DNA of 64,000 bases from an uncultured Bacilli bacterium. Lineage in GTDB: Bacteria; Bacillota_I; Bacilli_A; RF39; UBA660. The position numbers were made by a program, and so were the translations under genes. Shown here one piece after another: positions 27,283 to 36,057 of this stretch; the stretch's first letter is position 1; each line of letters starts with the position of its first letter. The notes beneath the pieces are model-generated. The model was not told the origin of the DNA. It searched no databases and worked only from the letters and a program-made list of their open reading frames with translations. Location of the stretch: contig CAKOOH010000002.1 of the NCBI GenBank assembly GCA_934098485.1, forward strand, positions 1 to 64,000, in the 5' to 3' direction.

Positions 27283-28508
27283 TAATCATCACACCCCCTT
27301 ACAACAACAGTTGAAGTAAACTCTATTCTATTTAAAAACTTTATAAATTCATCGGCCGTTATTTCACTATACACCTTAATATCTTTATCCATTGATGTTA
27401 AATCAAAATATTCTGCTTTAAATTTATTAAATTTATAATAATAATTATCACTGGCTCTAACTTTCGAAATTTTTAAATTTCTAATAATTTCTTTTTGATA
27501 CTTTTTTATTTTTTTCTCATCTTTAATATCTTCTAAACATTCCTTAACTAATTTAGCAATAACATCTTTATTTTGAAATAAAGATCCACATGAAACTAAT
27601 AGAGCGCCTGAGGTTGCCATTCCATTAACATTTGCATCATAAACTAAATTATTTTCTAGTCTAAGCTTATCAAATATTGAATAAGCCTTTTCAAATACTA
27701 AGATTTTTCTCAAAAATAGCAAATAATAAAAATCTTTTTCCTTATCATAATCTTTTATTCTAAAATAATTATAAATAATAGTTTGTTTAAATTTATACTT
27801 TGTTTCATAATATTTTTTAACTTTTTGCTTATTTGCTTTCAAAGTATTTTCTTTAACTTTTACTTTTTTACCATTTTTAAAATATTTATCTATTATTTTA
27901 GTTACCTTAGAAGAAACATTACCATAAATAAACATTTCATATTCTCTATTAATAATATCCTTATAATAATTTAAGGTATTAAATCTATCACACTCATTTA
28001 AATTAGCCATTTCTAATTCATAACTTAGATGATATTTTTCTTTTGGATCAATTAAACTAAGTAAAATATTTTCAGCATTATAATACATATCACTTATTTT
28101 ATTTTTATTAATAATATCTAAAAAGCGATTCTTTTCTAAATTAAAATATTCTGTATTATAACCATCATCATCTGCATTAGGCTCAAAAATATACTCATAG
28201 AAAAACTTTATAGCATCATCCATATCATAATCATCAACTATTCCTTCTTTAGGTATAATTAAATCAAAAGATAAATAATTTTTATTTTTTAAAGTAACTA
28301 ATGATGTATCAATATTAATAATTAATTTTTCTCGGCACGCTTTTGTAAATTTATCCATTGTATTATATTTTTTAGTTGTTTTATGTAAGCTACATAACAA
28401 AAAATTTTTTTGGTCATTTTTTATATCATAATCAATAGGAAAAAGTAACTCTATTAGTATTGTATTTCCCTTTTTATTTCTTAAAACAATTGGTCTTTTC
28501 TCACTCAT
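27282..28508 (-). CDS. ymfF: M16-family inactive partner (YmfF/YfmF)
   Basis: 408 residues from the ATG at 28506-28508, placed by GGGAGG six bases upstream; an in-frame ATG seven codons earlier has no site. It has the M16 fold (KNTILIELLFPIDYD at the N-terminus, FNTLNYYKDIINREYEMFIYG-like middle) but no HxxEH, so it is expected to be non-catalytic. Paired with YmfH by TAATG overlap. Together they are expected to form the M16 heterodimer linked to EF-P modification. Confidence 0.85.
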   Translation of the reverse strand: MSEKRPIVLRNKKGNTILIELLFPIDYDIKNDQKNFLLCSLHKTTKKYNTMDKFTKACREKLIINIDTSLVTLKNKNYLSFDLIIPKEGIVDDYDMDDAIKFFYEYIFEPNADDDGYNTEYFNLEKNRFLDIINKNKISDMYYNAENILLSLIDPKEKYHLSYELEMANLNECDRFNTLNYYKDIINREYEMFIYGNVSSKVTKIIDKYFKNGKKVKVKENTLKANKQKVKKYYETKYKFKQTIIYNYFRIKDYDKEKDFYYLLFLRKILVFEKAYSIFDKLRLENNLVYDANVNGMATSGALLVSCGSLFQNKDVIAKLVKECLEDIKDEKKIKKYQKEIIRNLKISKVRASDNYYYKFNKFKAEYFDLTSMDKDIKVYSEITADEFIKFLNRIEFTSTVVVRGCDD

Positions 28509-28543
28509 AAAAAGCCTCCCATATAACATCAGTATATCAAATT

Positions 28544-30085
28544 TTATTTAATACTAAGTAATATTTCTTTAGCTGTATCTAAAGTAAACGCGTCTTTTAC
28601 ACTTTTTAAATAATTAAAAACTTGATTAAAACTAGAATTGCTGTTCATAAATATATCATTCATTAAAGGTCTTATACTTTCTGGTAAATTTTTATCTAGA
28701 TCATCTAGATTTATATTAGTTGCTCGAATAAACGCAATTTCATCAATTCTTCTTGCTTTTGTTAAAAATAATATATTTCTTATTAAATATCTTATAATTA
28801 TTTCTTCTAAGTCATCTAAACTTTCCTTGTCTTGGGCAGTTAACCTTAACATGATAAATTTTATTTTTTTCACAATCTTTGCTTTGTTATTTCTATTTGC
28901 TTGAAATAAATACTGTAAAATTAAATTAGCAATATCGCCAGCAGCTTTAAGCGTTACAACACTGTATTTAGGAAAATAGCATTCAGAAACAGCATCATAA
29001 TTATACTTTAAACAAAGTTTTTCTAAATCACTCATTCCTTCATTTACAGTAAAGTCCTTGGGACGATAAACATCTGCCATAATAACATTCATATCTAAAT
29101 AAGATTTTATTAAAGTACCATCACCTCTAGCATATAAACTAGACAAAATACAAATATATTCTATTCTCTTATAAAAAGATATATTAAATCCATCAATATC
29201 CTTTAAAGCTGTAAAAACTGCTTCATTAGCCTTAATAAGTAATCTTCTATTTTCCTTTTTACTTTTTCTTAGATTATAAATAACACTTGCATCTAAATCG
29301 GTAAAATCATCTTGATATCCGTACTTTTTATGCATCATAAAAGAACCAAAAAAGCAAATATCATCTTTATATCCCTCTAACGCCTCTAACATCATAGTAT
29401 ATATATAATCACTCAATAATGTATCTATTTTAAACGACTTATCCTGTATATTGCTACAGAACTCTTTAAAATAAGGACTATTAATAAATAAAGGATAATC
29501 TAAAGAAATATGTTCTTTACCAGCATTTCCAATATATAATGGCTTATAGCCCAAATTTTCACAAGAAACATTTTTTGAGTTAATATAATTTTCTTTTATA
29601 TCATGTTCATGTCCATGAAAATTAATACCTAAAGATTCCACAAATTCCTTTTTCATTAAAGTATATAATACATCGTTCGGATTTTCTCCCATAAATGCAT
29701 AATGTGATAAATAATTATCTTTAAAACTAACTGGATACATAAATACATCTTCAAATCCTAGAACTCTATATGATTTTAATAATTTTTCACTATCATGATT
29801 ACCTAAAATTAAAAATTTATGGCCATTTAATTTAGCAAGTATATCTTTAATGACACTAGGTCCTTTAAGACAAAAGTCACCCAAAAAAATAACGATATCT
29901 GCTGGATGCACAAATTCATTATGCATTTTTATAATATAGTCATTCATCTCTTCTACACTACTAAAGTTTCCTCTAGTATAATCTATAATTTTTTCATGTC
30001 CAAAATGTTCATCACTAATAACATATACTTTACTATTTGGGTATTTATCTGTTAAATAACCATAAATATCTTTAAAATATGACAT
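28544..30085 (-). CDS. Fusion: calcineurin-like phosphoesterase plus nucleotidyltransferase domain
   Basis: 513 residues. Residues 1 to about 200 are a metallophosphoesterase with all metal motifs: SDEHFGH (D25, H27), GD (69-70), GNHD (95-98) and HGHEH (157-161). Residues about 220-370 look like a minimal Pol-beta-type nucleotidyltransferase: FGSF (247-248) then DFTDLDASV with D263 and D265, and a later acid in KSYLDMNVI. The C-terminal 130 residues are helical. Each half is a common family, but I do not know this fusion. Possible roles are nucleic-acid end processing, nucleotide second-messenger turnover or tRNA/RNA modification control. It lies alone between ymfF and a DUF4143 ATPase. Confidence 0.7.
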   Translation of the reverse strand: MSYFKDIYGYLTDKYPNSKVYVISDEHFGHEKIIDYTRGNFSSVEEMNDYIIKMHNEFVHPADIVIFLGDFCLKGPSVIKDILAKLNGHKFLILGNHDSEKLLKSYRVLGFEDVFMYPVSFKDNYLSHYAFMGENPNDVLYTLMKKEFVESLGINFHGHEHDIKENYINSKNVSCENLGYKPLYIGNAGKEHISLDYPLFINSPYFKEFCSNIQDKSFKIDTLLSDYIYTMMLEALEGYKDDICFFGSFMMHKKYGYQDDFTDLDASVIYNLRKSKKENRRLLIKANEAVFTALKDIDGFNISFYKRIEYICILSSLYARGDGTLIKSYLDMNVIMADVYRPKDFTVNEGMSDLEKLCLKYNYDAVSECYFPKYSVVTLKAAGDIANLILQYLFQANRNNKAKIVKKIKFIMLRLTAQDKESLDDLEEIIIRYLIRNILFLTKARRIDEIAFIRATNINLDDLDKNLPESIRPLMNDIFMNSNSSFNQVFNYLKSVKDAFTLDTAKEILLSIK

Positions 30086-30129
30086 AATAATTCCTTCTTT
30101 TAGTGACTATTATAACAAACAATTAAAAT

Positions 30130-30159
30130 AATAGAGCATTTTTTATCTCATGCTCTATT
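30130..30159 (-). terminator. Terminator after the DUF4143 ATPase
   Basis: AATAGAGCAT and ATGCTCTATT form a perfect 10-bp stem with a 10-base loop; a T-rich stretch follows on the minus strand. Confidence 0.65.
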
Positions 30160-30164
30160 TAAAA

Positions 30165-31427
30165 TTAATTTTTTAAAGTGCCAATAGATACTACATAAAC
30201 TCCGTCATCTCTTTGATAAGAAAGGTCAGCACCAGTTAATACCATTAAAAATGATGGTTCTCCATATTTATCTTTATCGACTTTTTCTTTAAAATCAATT
30301 AAATTTTTTGCAGCAGTTGGTATTTCTCCAGCCCCCAATTTTATTTCAATTGCTCCCCATTTACCATTATCAGTTTCTAAAATACAGTCAATTTCAAAAT
30401 CATTTTTGTCTTTATAATAAGATAATCTAGCATCCATTGCATCTGCGTATATTTTTAAATCTCTCATACACATATTCTCAAAGATAAATCCTGTAAAATT
30501 TAAATCATTTATTAAATCCTCCCTTTTTAAATTTAAGGTTGCAATTACAAGAGAAGGATCAACAAGTTGAAGTTTAGGTGAAACTCTAAGCGGTGTTTTT
30601 GATCTTAAATTTAAATTAGTTGCCGGAACATACTCAAGAATATATAGTTTTTCTAAAGTATTTAAATAATCATCTAAAGTCGGACGTGAAACCTCATTCG
30701 TAAATTCATTTTTTACATTCTCTAATAATGTGGTTTTACTAGTATTAGTCGATACATTTCTAGATAAACTTTTTAAAACAGCTGCCATTTTCTGAGAGTT
30801 TCTAACTGTTCCGTCCAATGTTTTAATATCTTCATTTAGTAAACTTTTTATATAATCTTTAGAAAGTTTATATTTATTATCTCCTGAAATGTTTAATGAT
30901 TCTGGCCAGCCACCACGCATCATTGCATTAATTAAACTATCAAAATCAAGAGAAGATACTCCATTAATATCTTTACCATTTATAATTTCCTTTAAAGAAA
31001 CACTACCATTTGATTCACCAGATTCATAAAGTGACATTGGTCTCATTAATAATTTAGAGATTCGGCCAGTGCCACTATGCATCACACTATCTTCAGCCGG
31101 TCTTGCTGAGCCAGTTAATATATATTGTCCTTTTAATCCAGTATGATCAACGTCCGTTCTAATTGAGTCCCATACAACCGGATACATTTGCCATTCATCA
31201 AATAATCTTGGCTTTTCTCCTTCTAAAAAAATTGAAGGCTTTGTTTGCAAAGTTTTATCATATTGCATTTTTTTATCCGGATCTTGAAATTCAATATAAC
31301 TTTTAGCAAATTGCCTTGCCGTAGTTGATTTACCGCACCATTTGCAGCCCTCAATTAAGACTGCTCCCATATATTCAAGTTTATTTTTTAAAATATCATC
31401 AACAATTCTAGGTATATATTCTTTCAT
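30165..31427 (-). CDS. AAA_14/DUF4143 ATPase
   Basis: 420 residues. P-loop IEGCKWCGKSTTARQ near residue 25, IEFQDPD, Walker B-like PRLFDEWQMYPVVWD, arginine-finger-type GQYILTGSARP, then the DUF4143 half with ESLNISGD, a winged-helix region (TNTSKTTLLENV, RPTLDDYLNTLEKLYILEYVPA) and an endonuclease-like core at the end (FEIDCILETDNGKWGAIEIKLG, resembling a D-ExK nuclease motif). These proteins are abundant and often mobile in gut bacteria; the function is unclear. The ATG follows AGGAGG. The 23-bp repeats lie in its upstream region. Confidence 0.85.
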   Translation of the reverse strand: MKEYIPRIVDDILKNKLEYMGAVLIEGCKWCGKSTTARQFAKSYIEFQDPDKKMQYDKTLQTKPSIFLEGEKPRLFDEWQMYPVVWDSIRTDVDHTGLKGQYILTGSARPAEDSVMHSGTGRISKLLMRPMSLYESGESNGSVSLKEIINGKDINGVSSLDFDSLINAMMRGGWPESLNISGDNKYKLSKDYIKSLLNEDIKTLDGTVRNSQKMAAVLKSLSRNVSTNTSKTTLLENVKNEFTNEVSRPTLDDYLNTLEKLYILEYVPATNLNLRSKTPLRVSPKLQLVDPSLVIATLNLKREDLINDLNFTGFIFENMCMRDLKIYADAMDARLSYYKDKNDFEIDCILETDNGKWGAIEIKLGAGEIPTAAKNLIDFKEKVDKDKYGEPSFLMVLTGADLSYQRDDGVYVVSIGTLKN

Positions 31428-31483
31428 AAAATATTCCTCCTACATATTAAATTATACTACATATTTATCTTTTTGTTAATACT

Positions 31484-31550
31484 ATTTTACATTTTAGCTC
31501 ATTTTCATTTTGCATTTTGGCTCATTTTCATTTTACATTTTGGCTGAGCC
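31484..31550 (-). repeat. Tandem 23-bp repeats upstream of the DUF4143 gene
   Basis: On the minus strand the 23-bp unit AAAATG(T/C)AAAATG followed by AAAATGAGCC is present about two and a half times, bounded by GGCTGAGCC-type ends. It falls between the tadC terminator and the DUF4143 start codon, so it may be an operator or the remnant of a mobile insertion end. The whole gap 31428-31580 holds only this and the terminator. Confidence 0.7.
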
Positions 31551-31558
31551 AACTGCAT

Positions 31559-31581
31559 AAAAAAAGTTTACTTTCGTAAAC
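31559..31581 (-). terminator. Terminator after tadC
   Basis: GTTTAC-GAAA-GTAAAC with a GAAA tetraloop, followed by seven Ts on the minus strand. The tadC TAG begins inside the stem. Confidence 0.9.
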
Positions 31582-32375
31582 TACATAGTTGATGTAAATA
31601 ACATCAAGATAGAAATAACAAGTAAAATCATAATACCAACACCTGTTGAAACTAACATTACCATTGTTTTACTTTCCATCTTTTCAAGACGATCTTTATA
31701 TCTTGTCTCACGAGCCTTTTGTTGTAAGTTAGAAATATTTCTAGAGAAAGTAAGAAGCTGTTCTTGCTTTCTTTCTTGACTACCCAAACTTAAACGATAT
31801 AAAAGTCTCATCATACGCATGGAATCTCTAACTGGATATTCTCTCGCAAAATCCATGTAAGGATTAATTGTTGAATCACCCGCATTAATTCTTTCAATCA
31901 GTTCTCTAAGTCCACTTTTAAAAATTTCTGGTGCTTCATCAATAGATTTACCAAGTGCTACTGGTACTGTATAATGCTGAACTAATATTTCTAAATTCTT
32001 TAAATAATAAGGAAGCATTGTATCTATAATATGTAAATGACTCTTATAATATCTTTTTAATTGAAAATAAGAAAGTTTATAGACACCATAGGCACATATT
32101 AATGCAAAAAGCACATTAACATAACTAAGTTTACTTAAAAATATCATTATCATAATAAGTAAAGTAAATAACCCATTTCTAAGTCTAGTATTAAATAACT
32201 TATAAATATCAATCGAATCTCCATATTTGGCCTTCGCATAAAAATCAAAATCTTTTTCTTTTAATTTTAAAAATACATCTTGATTATCACTTATAAATTT
32301 ATTAGTACTTATACTTCCATTATATTCTAATATCACAAACAAGATAATACCAAGAATAACTACTTCTATAAGCAT
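31581..32375 (-). CDS. tadC: Tad pilus inner-membrane platform protein TadC
   Basis: 264 residues. A T2SS-F/GspF-like membrane platform protein: helices at about 5-18, 65-80, 82-96 and 240-262 surround a cytoplasmic domain that contains IDTMLPYYLKNLEILVQHYT and SMRMMRLLYRLSLGSQER. It pairs with TadB, two bases away, to form the platform through which the TadA ATPase drives pilin assembly. It is the last gene of the cpaB-tadA-tadB-tadC operon and ends in a GAAA-loop terminator. Confidence 0.8.
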   Translation of the reverse strand: MLIEVVILGIILFVILEYNGSISTNKFISDNQDVFLKLKEKDFDFYAKAKYGDSIDIYKLFNTRLRNGLFTLLIMIMIFLSKLSYVNVLFALICAYGVYKLSYFQLKRYYKSHLHIIDTMLPYYLKNLEILVQHYTVPVALGKSIDEAPEIFKSGLRELIERINAGDSTINPYMDFAREYPVRDSMRMMRLLYRLSLGSQERKQEQLLTFSRNISNLQQKARETRYKDRLEKMESKTMVMLVSTGVGIMILLVISILMLFTSTM

Positions 32376-32377
32376 TC

Positions 32378-33277
32378 TTATTCGCCTCCTGTCTGTTCAT
32401 TATAATATTTTTCACCATCAAGTAAGAAATATGAATTAATTATTATAACTAAATGAAGTAAAATTTGAACATAAACTTTATCTAACATAGCAATATAATT
32501 TTTAGATCCCAGCAAAAACTGTGTAAGCATTACTAAAAAATATAAAGCAAAACCAAATGTTAAAAACTTTTTATGATAACTAGAACGGTCCATCTTATCA
32601 CGATACACACCTTCTACTAACATATCGATATCAAGAAGCATATTTTCTAAAGACTCACCAGAATCTTTAGCGCCTTCTTTAGTAATTTGTAAAAATAATT
32701 GATGCATATTTTTTACCATATAATATGGATATTTATTATTAAAATAATTTATTGATTCTTCAATGGTTCCATTTGTATAAGCCATTTCAATCATTTTCTT
32801 AACATCACTAAGTACCGGATCTTCTAAAACCCCTGAATCTCTTACACCTTCCAAAGCCTTTACAAATGATTGAGTTGTATTAAATTCCATAATAACATTT
32901 GTTGTATAAACTTGTATTTGTTCAAAAATAAATTCACTATAAACTCTTTTACATCTTAAATACGCTAAATAAGGAATAAAGGCTACGGCAACTGTCGCAT
33001 AAATAATTGCCCAAATAATACTATAGAAATATAAATAAGCTACTCCTGCCCCAAATATCGCAAATATTACAACCTGAACAACATATTGTTTTACAGTAAA
33101 TTCTTCCCCTAACTCCTTCGATTTTTCACGAACCATTTTAAAGGTATAAGGAGCATATTTTTCATATAAACTACTTGCTTCTTTAGCCATAAATTTATAT
33201 ACATTAGAGCCACTATTACGACGATAAGCCACAATAAATATAATAATTGCGGTAACAATTAATAACTCTATCTTCAT
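32378..33277 (-). CDS. tadB: Tad pilus inner-membrane platform protein TadB
   Basis: 299 residues. GspF-like protein with an N-terminal helix, a helix pair at about 70-108 and two C-terminal helices (about 240-290). The cytoplasmic stretch EFNTTQSFVKALEGV and the KEGAKDSGESLENMLLDIDMLVEGVY segment fit the T2SS-F domain of TadB. Located between tadA and tadC, which is the standard Tad order. It should form the membrane platform with TadC. Confidence 0.8.
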   Translation of the reverse strand: MKIELLIVTAIIIFIVAYRRNSGSNVYKFMAKEASSLYEKYAPYTFKMVREKSKELGEEFTVKQYVVQVVIFAIFGAGVAYLYFYSIIWAIIYATVAVAFIPYLAYLRCKRVYSEFIFEQIQVYTTNVIMEFNTTQSFVKALEGVRDSGVLEDPVLSDVKKMIEMAYTNGTIEESINYFNNKYPYYMVKNMHQLFLQITKEGAKDSGESLENMLLDIDMLVEGVYRDKMDRSSYHKKFLTFGFALYFLVMLTQFLLGSKNYIAMLDKVYVQILLHLVIIINSYFLLDGEKYYNEQTGGE

Positions 33278-33302
33278 AAATATTACTCCCTTCTCTTTAT
33301 TC

Positions 33303-34406
33303 TTATAAAGTCTCTATTTCTACTTTATCATCAGCACTACCGTGATTTTCTTCTCCTAAATTAAATGTATCTTTAGGTAAAATTACCCCTTGTAATTCTA
33401 AATATTCTAATAAATACTTAGTTGGATTTTTAATACTAAACGTTCCGTCCACACTTTTTCTATAAATTGTATTACTACAAGGATTATTATTTTCATCTAC
33501 ATAAAATTCGCAAACTTCCATAATCTCTCTTTGAAATCTACCTAATGCTTTACTCATGTAACCCTTAACACATACCGCAATTTGAACATATCTATGAATA
33601 GTTGATAAAAACTGTGATACATCCTGATTAGATTCTAATAATGAGTACATACGCATTGGTACACTAGATGCTTTATCAGCATGGATAGTAGATAAAATAT
33701 TATGTCCTGAAGAAATAGAGTTTCTAACTGCCATAACCGCTTCAGCACTACGAACCTCTGATAGTAATATCCATTTAGGGTTTTGTCTCATACAAGTAAC
33801 TAATACATCACTATAAGACGCAATATTATTAGTCTTCATAGCAACTATATCTCTATGAGGGAAAATTCTATCTAAGTGAAGTTCTAATGTATCTTCAATA
33901 GTAATTATTTTTTCATTTTCTTTTGTATGAGAAGCAAGATATTTAACAAGTTCTGTTTTACCAGAACCAGTTTCACCGGCAACAATTATATTACAGTGTC
34001 CTTCTACACATTTCATTAAAAAATCATGAATTTGTATTGTACAATACTTTTCATTTATTAGTTTATCTTTATTTAATCTTATTTTTGCTGGCGTTTTACG
34101 AATAACACAAGCAATTCCATTAGTTGCAATCGAATCATGAATAAAGTTAAGACGTAATTCCGCACTTTCTGCATCTAAGAAAGGATGAGCCATATTAAAT
34201 GTCTTACCCATTACATTAGAACACTGAAACGCTAATTTTTCCATCAAAGGATTATTAATATCTGGTCTATTTACTTGATATACACCTTTATCTAAAGTTT
34301 TAAGCCAAACTTGTCCACCATTACTATAGGAAATATCTGTAACATTATCATCATTTAAAAACTCTTCTAATGGTCCAAAATCTAATTGTTCAAATAAATT
34401 ATTCAT
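33303..34406 (-). CDS. tadA: Tad pilus assembly ATPase TadA/CpaF
   Basis: 367 residues. A VirB11/GspE-type hexameric secretion ATPase that powers pilus assembly. Walker A GETGSGKTE is at residues 144-152, followed by KIITIEDTLELHL (Asp box), Walker B region KWILLSEVRSAEAV and the His box (SGHNILSTIHADKASS). The N-terminal domain (LNDDNVTDISYSNGGQVWLK) is the usual CpaF start. A VirB11-class ATPase could in principle also serve the T4SS encoded further along; no other VirB11 is in the window. Confidence 0.92.
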   Translation of the reverse strand: MNNLFEQLDFGPLEEFLNDDNVTDISYSNGGQVWLKTLDKGVYQVNRPDINNPLMEKLAFQCSNVMGKTFNMAHPFLDAESAELRLNFIHDSIATNGIACVIRKTPAKIRLNKDKLINEKYCTIQIHDFLMKCVEGHCNIIVAGETGSGKTELVKYLASHTKENEKIITIEDTLELHLDRIFPHRDIVAMKTNNIASYSDVLVTCMRQNPKWILLSEVRSAEAVMAVRNSISSGHNILSTIHADKASSVPMRMYSLLESNQDVSQFLSTIHRYVQIAVCVKGYMSKALGRFQREIMEVCEFYVDENNNPCSNTIYRKSVDGTFSIKNPTKYLLEYLELQGVILPKDTFNLGEENHGSADDKVEIETL

Positions 34407-34428
34407 ACCATCATTTCCTTAAACTATA

Positions 34429-35250
34429 TTAATAATCTAAACATTCTTTATCTATTAAACTAGCACTTTCTGCATAACTTAAATCAGATTTATTATTTAT
34501 AAAGTCGATAATAACCTGACTAGCTACTTGAGTTGCACTATGATTTTCAGTATATTCTTTACCACGAGGTACTGGGAATATTTTAATTTGATTTGTTGAA
34601 ATATGATCTGCTCTAGTTAAAAGAAGGAACATACTATCAGGTACAGAGAAAATTAATTCAGCAGGTATTCCTGTTTCAGACTGTGAAGAAAATACAGATT
34701 TACCATTAGAATCTCTAACATCTAAAACTTGAATACTTTCTATCATTTTAGCAATAATTACTTTACCATCATCACTCATTGCAGATATATATAAATCTAT
34801 ATAATCATCTCTCATAATAGAGTTTGCATATGTATCATGTAATGTTACTGGTAAACTATAAACAGTATGACATTTAGGTAAATTTTCAGTAATATAATTT
34901 GGTCTTTGTTCTGCAGCCATTAACTGACTAGAATAAAATAAACCACCTTCAGGAATTTTTGTATCATAAGAAACATATTTTCCAATAACTTGACTTAACG
35001 AAGTTAATAATCCTGGTGTCGTATCAACCATACTCTTACTTACTTTAATAGTACCAACTTGATCTTTAGTAATTAGTTCATTGGCTTTTAGTTCTACCTT
35101 AGCATATGGAATACTTTGTGGTTCAACTGATTGATTAACTCTCCAATTATATCCTACATATAACACTATTATTCCAATAACCACACCTAATATTGTTACG
35201 GTATTTTTATTACCTAAAAATCTTTTTATTGTTACTCCTATATTCCCCAT
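34429..35250 (-). CDS. cpaB: CpaB/RcpC-like Tad assembly protein
   Basis: 273 residues. An N-terminal transmembrane helix (about 18-34) and an SAF domain (IPYAKVELKANELITKDQV onward), with YIDLYISAMSDDGKV and SVPDSMFLLLTRADHI later, the CpaB/RcpC pattern. In Gram-negatives it works at the outer-membrane secretin; in monoderms it probably binds peptidoglycan or guides the pilus. It leads the operon behind a consensus promoter and an AGGAGG site. Confidence 0.8.
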   Translation of the reverse strand: MGNIGVTIKRFLGNKNTVTILGVVIGIIVLYVGYNWRVNQSVEPQSIPYAKVELKANELITKDQVGTIKVSKSMVDTTPGLLTSLSQVIGKYVSYDTKIPEGGLFYSSQLMAAEQRPNYITENLPKCHTVYSLPVTLHDTYANSIMRDDYIDLYISAMSDDGKVIIAKMIESIQVLDVRDSNGKSVFSSQSETGIPAELIFSVPDSMFLLLTRADHISTNQIKIFPVPRGKEYTENHSATQVASQVIIDFINNKSDLSYAESASLIDKECLDY

Positions 35251-35275
35251 TCTTATTCCTCCTATTATATAAACT

Positions 35276-35304
35276 ATTATAACAAAACATAATTATATTT
35301 TCAA
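35276..35304 (-). promoter_or_regulatory. Consensus promoter of the cpaB-tadABC operon
   Basis: TTGAAA (35299-35304), 17-bp spacer, TATAAT (35276-35281) on the minus strand, just upstream of the cpaB ribosome binding site. Confidence 0.8.
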
Positions 35305-35374
35305 TACTGTTTAACCAACTAATGAAAATACTACTATCTTATTTTTTATCAATTAGATATTAAAAATCACAATA

Positions 35375-35398
35375 AAACTAGAGTTTTCGCTCTAGTTT
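35375..35398. terminator. Strong hairpin terminator downstream of the repeats
   Basis: AAACTAGAG and CTCTAGTTT pair perfectly (9 bp) around a six-base loop. The minus strand continues TTTTATTGTG; the plus strand continues CTTTTTT, so it could act in both directions. Confidence 0.75.
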
Positions 35399-35399
35399 C

Positions 35400-35503
35400 T
35401 TTTTTAAGTTCCAGTTATAGCCGGAATCGCCGCTTTTTTAAGTTCCTGTTATGGCCGGAATCGCCGCTTTTTTAAGTTCCTGTTATGGCCGGAATCGCCG
35501 CTT
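35400..35503 (-). repeat. Three tandem 34-bp GC-rich repeats
   Basis: The core CCGGAATCGCCGC recurs at 35421, 35455 and 35489, exactly 34 bp apart; two units are identical and one differs at two bases. Each is separated by a T run and AAGTTCC. The G+C content stands out sharply from the surroundings. Confidence 0.92.
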
Positions 35504-35563
35504 TTTGACATAAGTCATTTATATTATATGCAATTCACATAAATAATTACTCATGTGAAAAAT

Positions 35564-35592
35564 AATATAACACAAAACTATAACTTTGTCTA
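35564..35592 (-). promoter_or_regulatory. Promoter of the candidate small RNA
   Basis: TAGACA (35587-35592), 17-bp spacer, TATATT (35564-35569) on the minus strand, one mismatch per hexamer to consensus. Confidence 0.55.
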
Positions 35593-35635
35593 GTAAATAT
35601 TATTCAAATTTTACTTAAAACTACTTCTCGTAAAA

Positions 35636-36043
35636 CTACTTCTTAACTTCTAAAACTGAATCAATTTTATTAACTACTTGTAAATTTGTATTAGCATCGC
35701 CCATAATATTATATGAATCTGTTACAGTTGTAACCTTAACACTTACCTTTGGTGGTGCTTCATAAATATCATAGAATTTTAAATTGTATTTTTTATTAAT
35801 GTTAACTGTTTCTGAAAATCTTCTAACGAAAACTTCTACAAATTTTTCTTTTATTATTCTAACTTCACCATATTTACGATAGTGAGCCCAGTCAACCGCA
35901 TCCACCATCGCCGCTTCAGTTACTTCTCTTAAAAGGTACTGATCTTGTTCAGAAGTTGTTGTGTAGTTTTGCAATAACATCATTACTACAATTACAAACA
36001 ATCCCAAAACTATTAACCAGTAACCCCATAAACTTTCTTTCAT
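35636..36043 (-). CDS. TadE-like pseudopilin
   Basis: 135 residues. MKESLWGYWLIVLGLFVIVV at the N-terminus is one hydrophobic helix immediately after a short polar start with Glu at position 3, the layout of TadE/TadF minor pilins. The remainder is a soluble beta-rich domain. Its start resembles the 60447-60887 protein (MRESIGGTWIFSLVIVFIVL). It follows the 972-residue secreted protein by 14 bases and probably helps assemble or tether that protein on the surface. No prepilin peptidase was found in this window. Confidence 0.6.
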   Translation of the reverse strand: MKESLWGYWLIVLGLFVIVVMMLLQNYTTTSEQDQYLLREVTEAAMVDAVDWAHYRKYGEVRIIKEKFVEVFVRRFSETVNINKKYNLKFYDIYEAPPKVSVKVTTVTDSYNIMGDANTNLQVVNKIDSVLEVKK

Positions 36044-36057
36044 CTTTTATTCACCTC

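Larger units (their letters stand above)
35370..35557 (-). ncRNA. Candidate small RNA with three 34-bp GC-rich repeats
   Basis: A minus-strand promoter at 35564-35592 points into this gene-free stretch and a strong terminator hairpin ends it at 35375-35398. Between them lie a 7-bp hairpin at the predicted 5-prime end (35534-35559) and three tandem GC-rich repeats (about 35400-35503). The predicted transcript is about 190 nt. A 20-codon frame starting MSKSGDSGHNRN crosses two repeats but has no ribosome binding site. The 385-bp gap 35251-35635 holds this unit and the cpaB promoter; I see nothing else in it. Confidence 0.5.

Noticed and set aside
35400..35503. CRISPR array
   Set aside because: The 34-bp units are contiguous with no unique spacers, and no cas genes are present; it is a plain tandem repeat.
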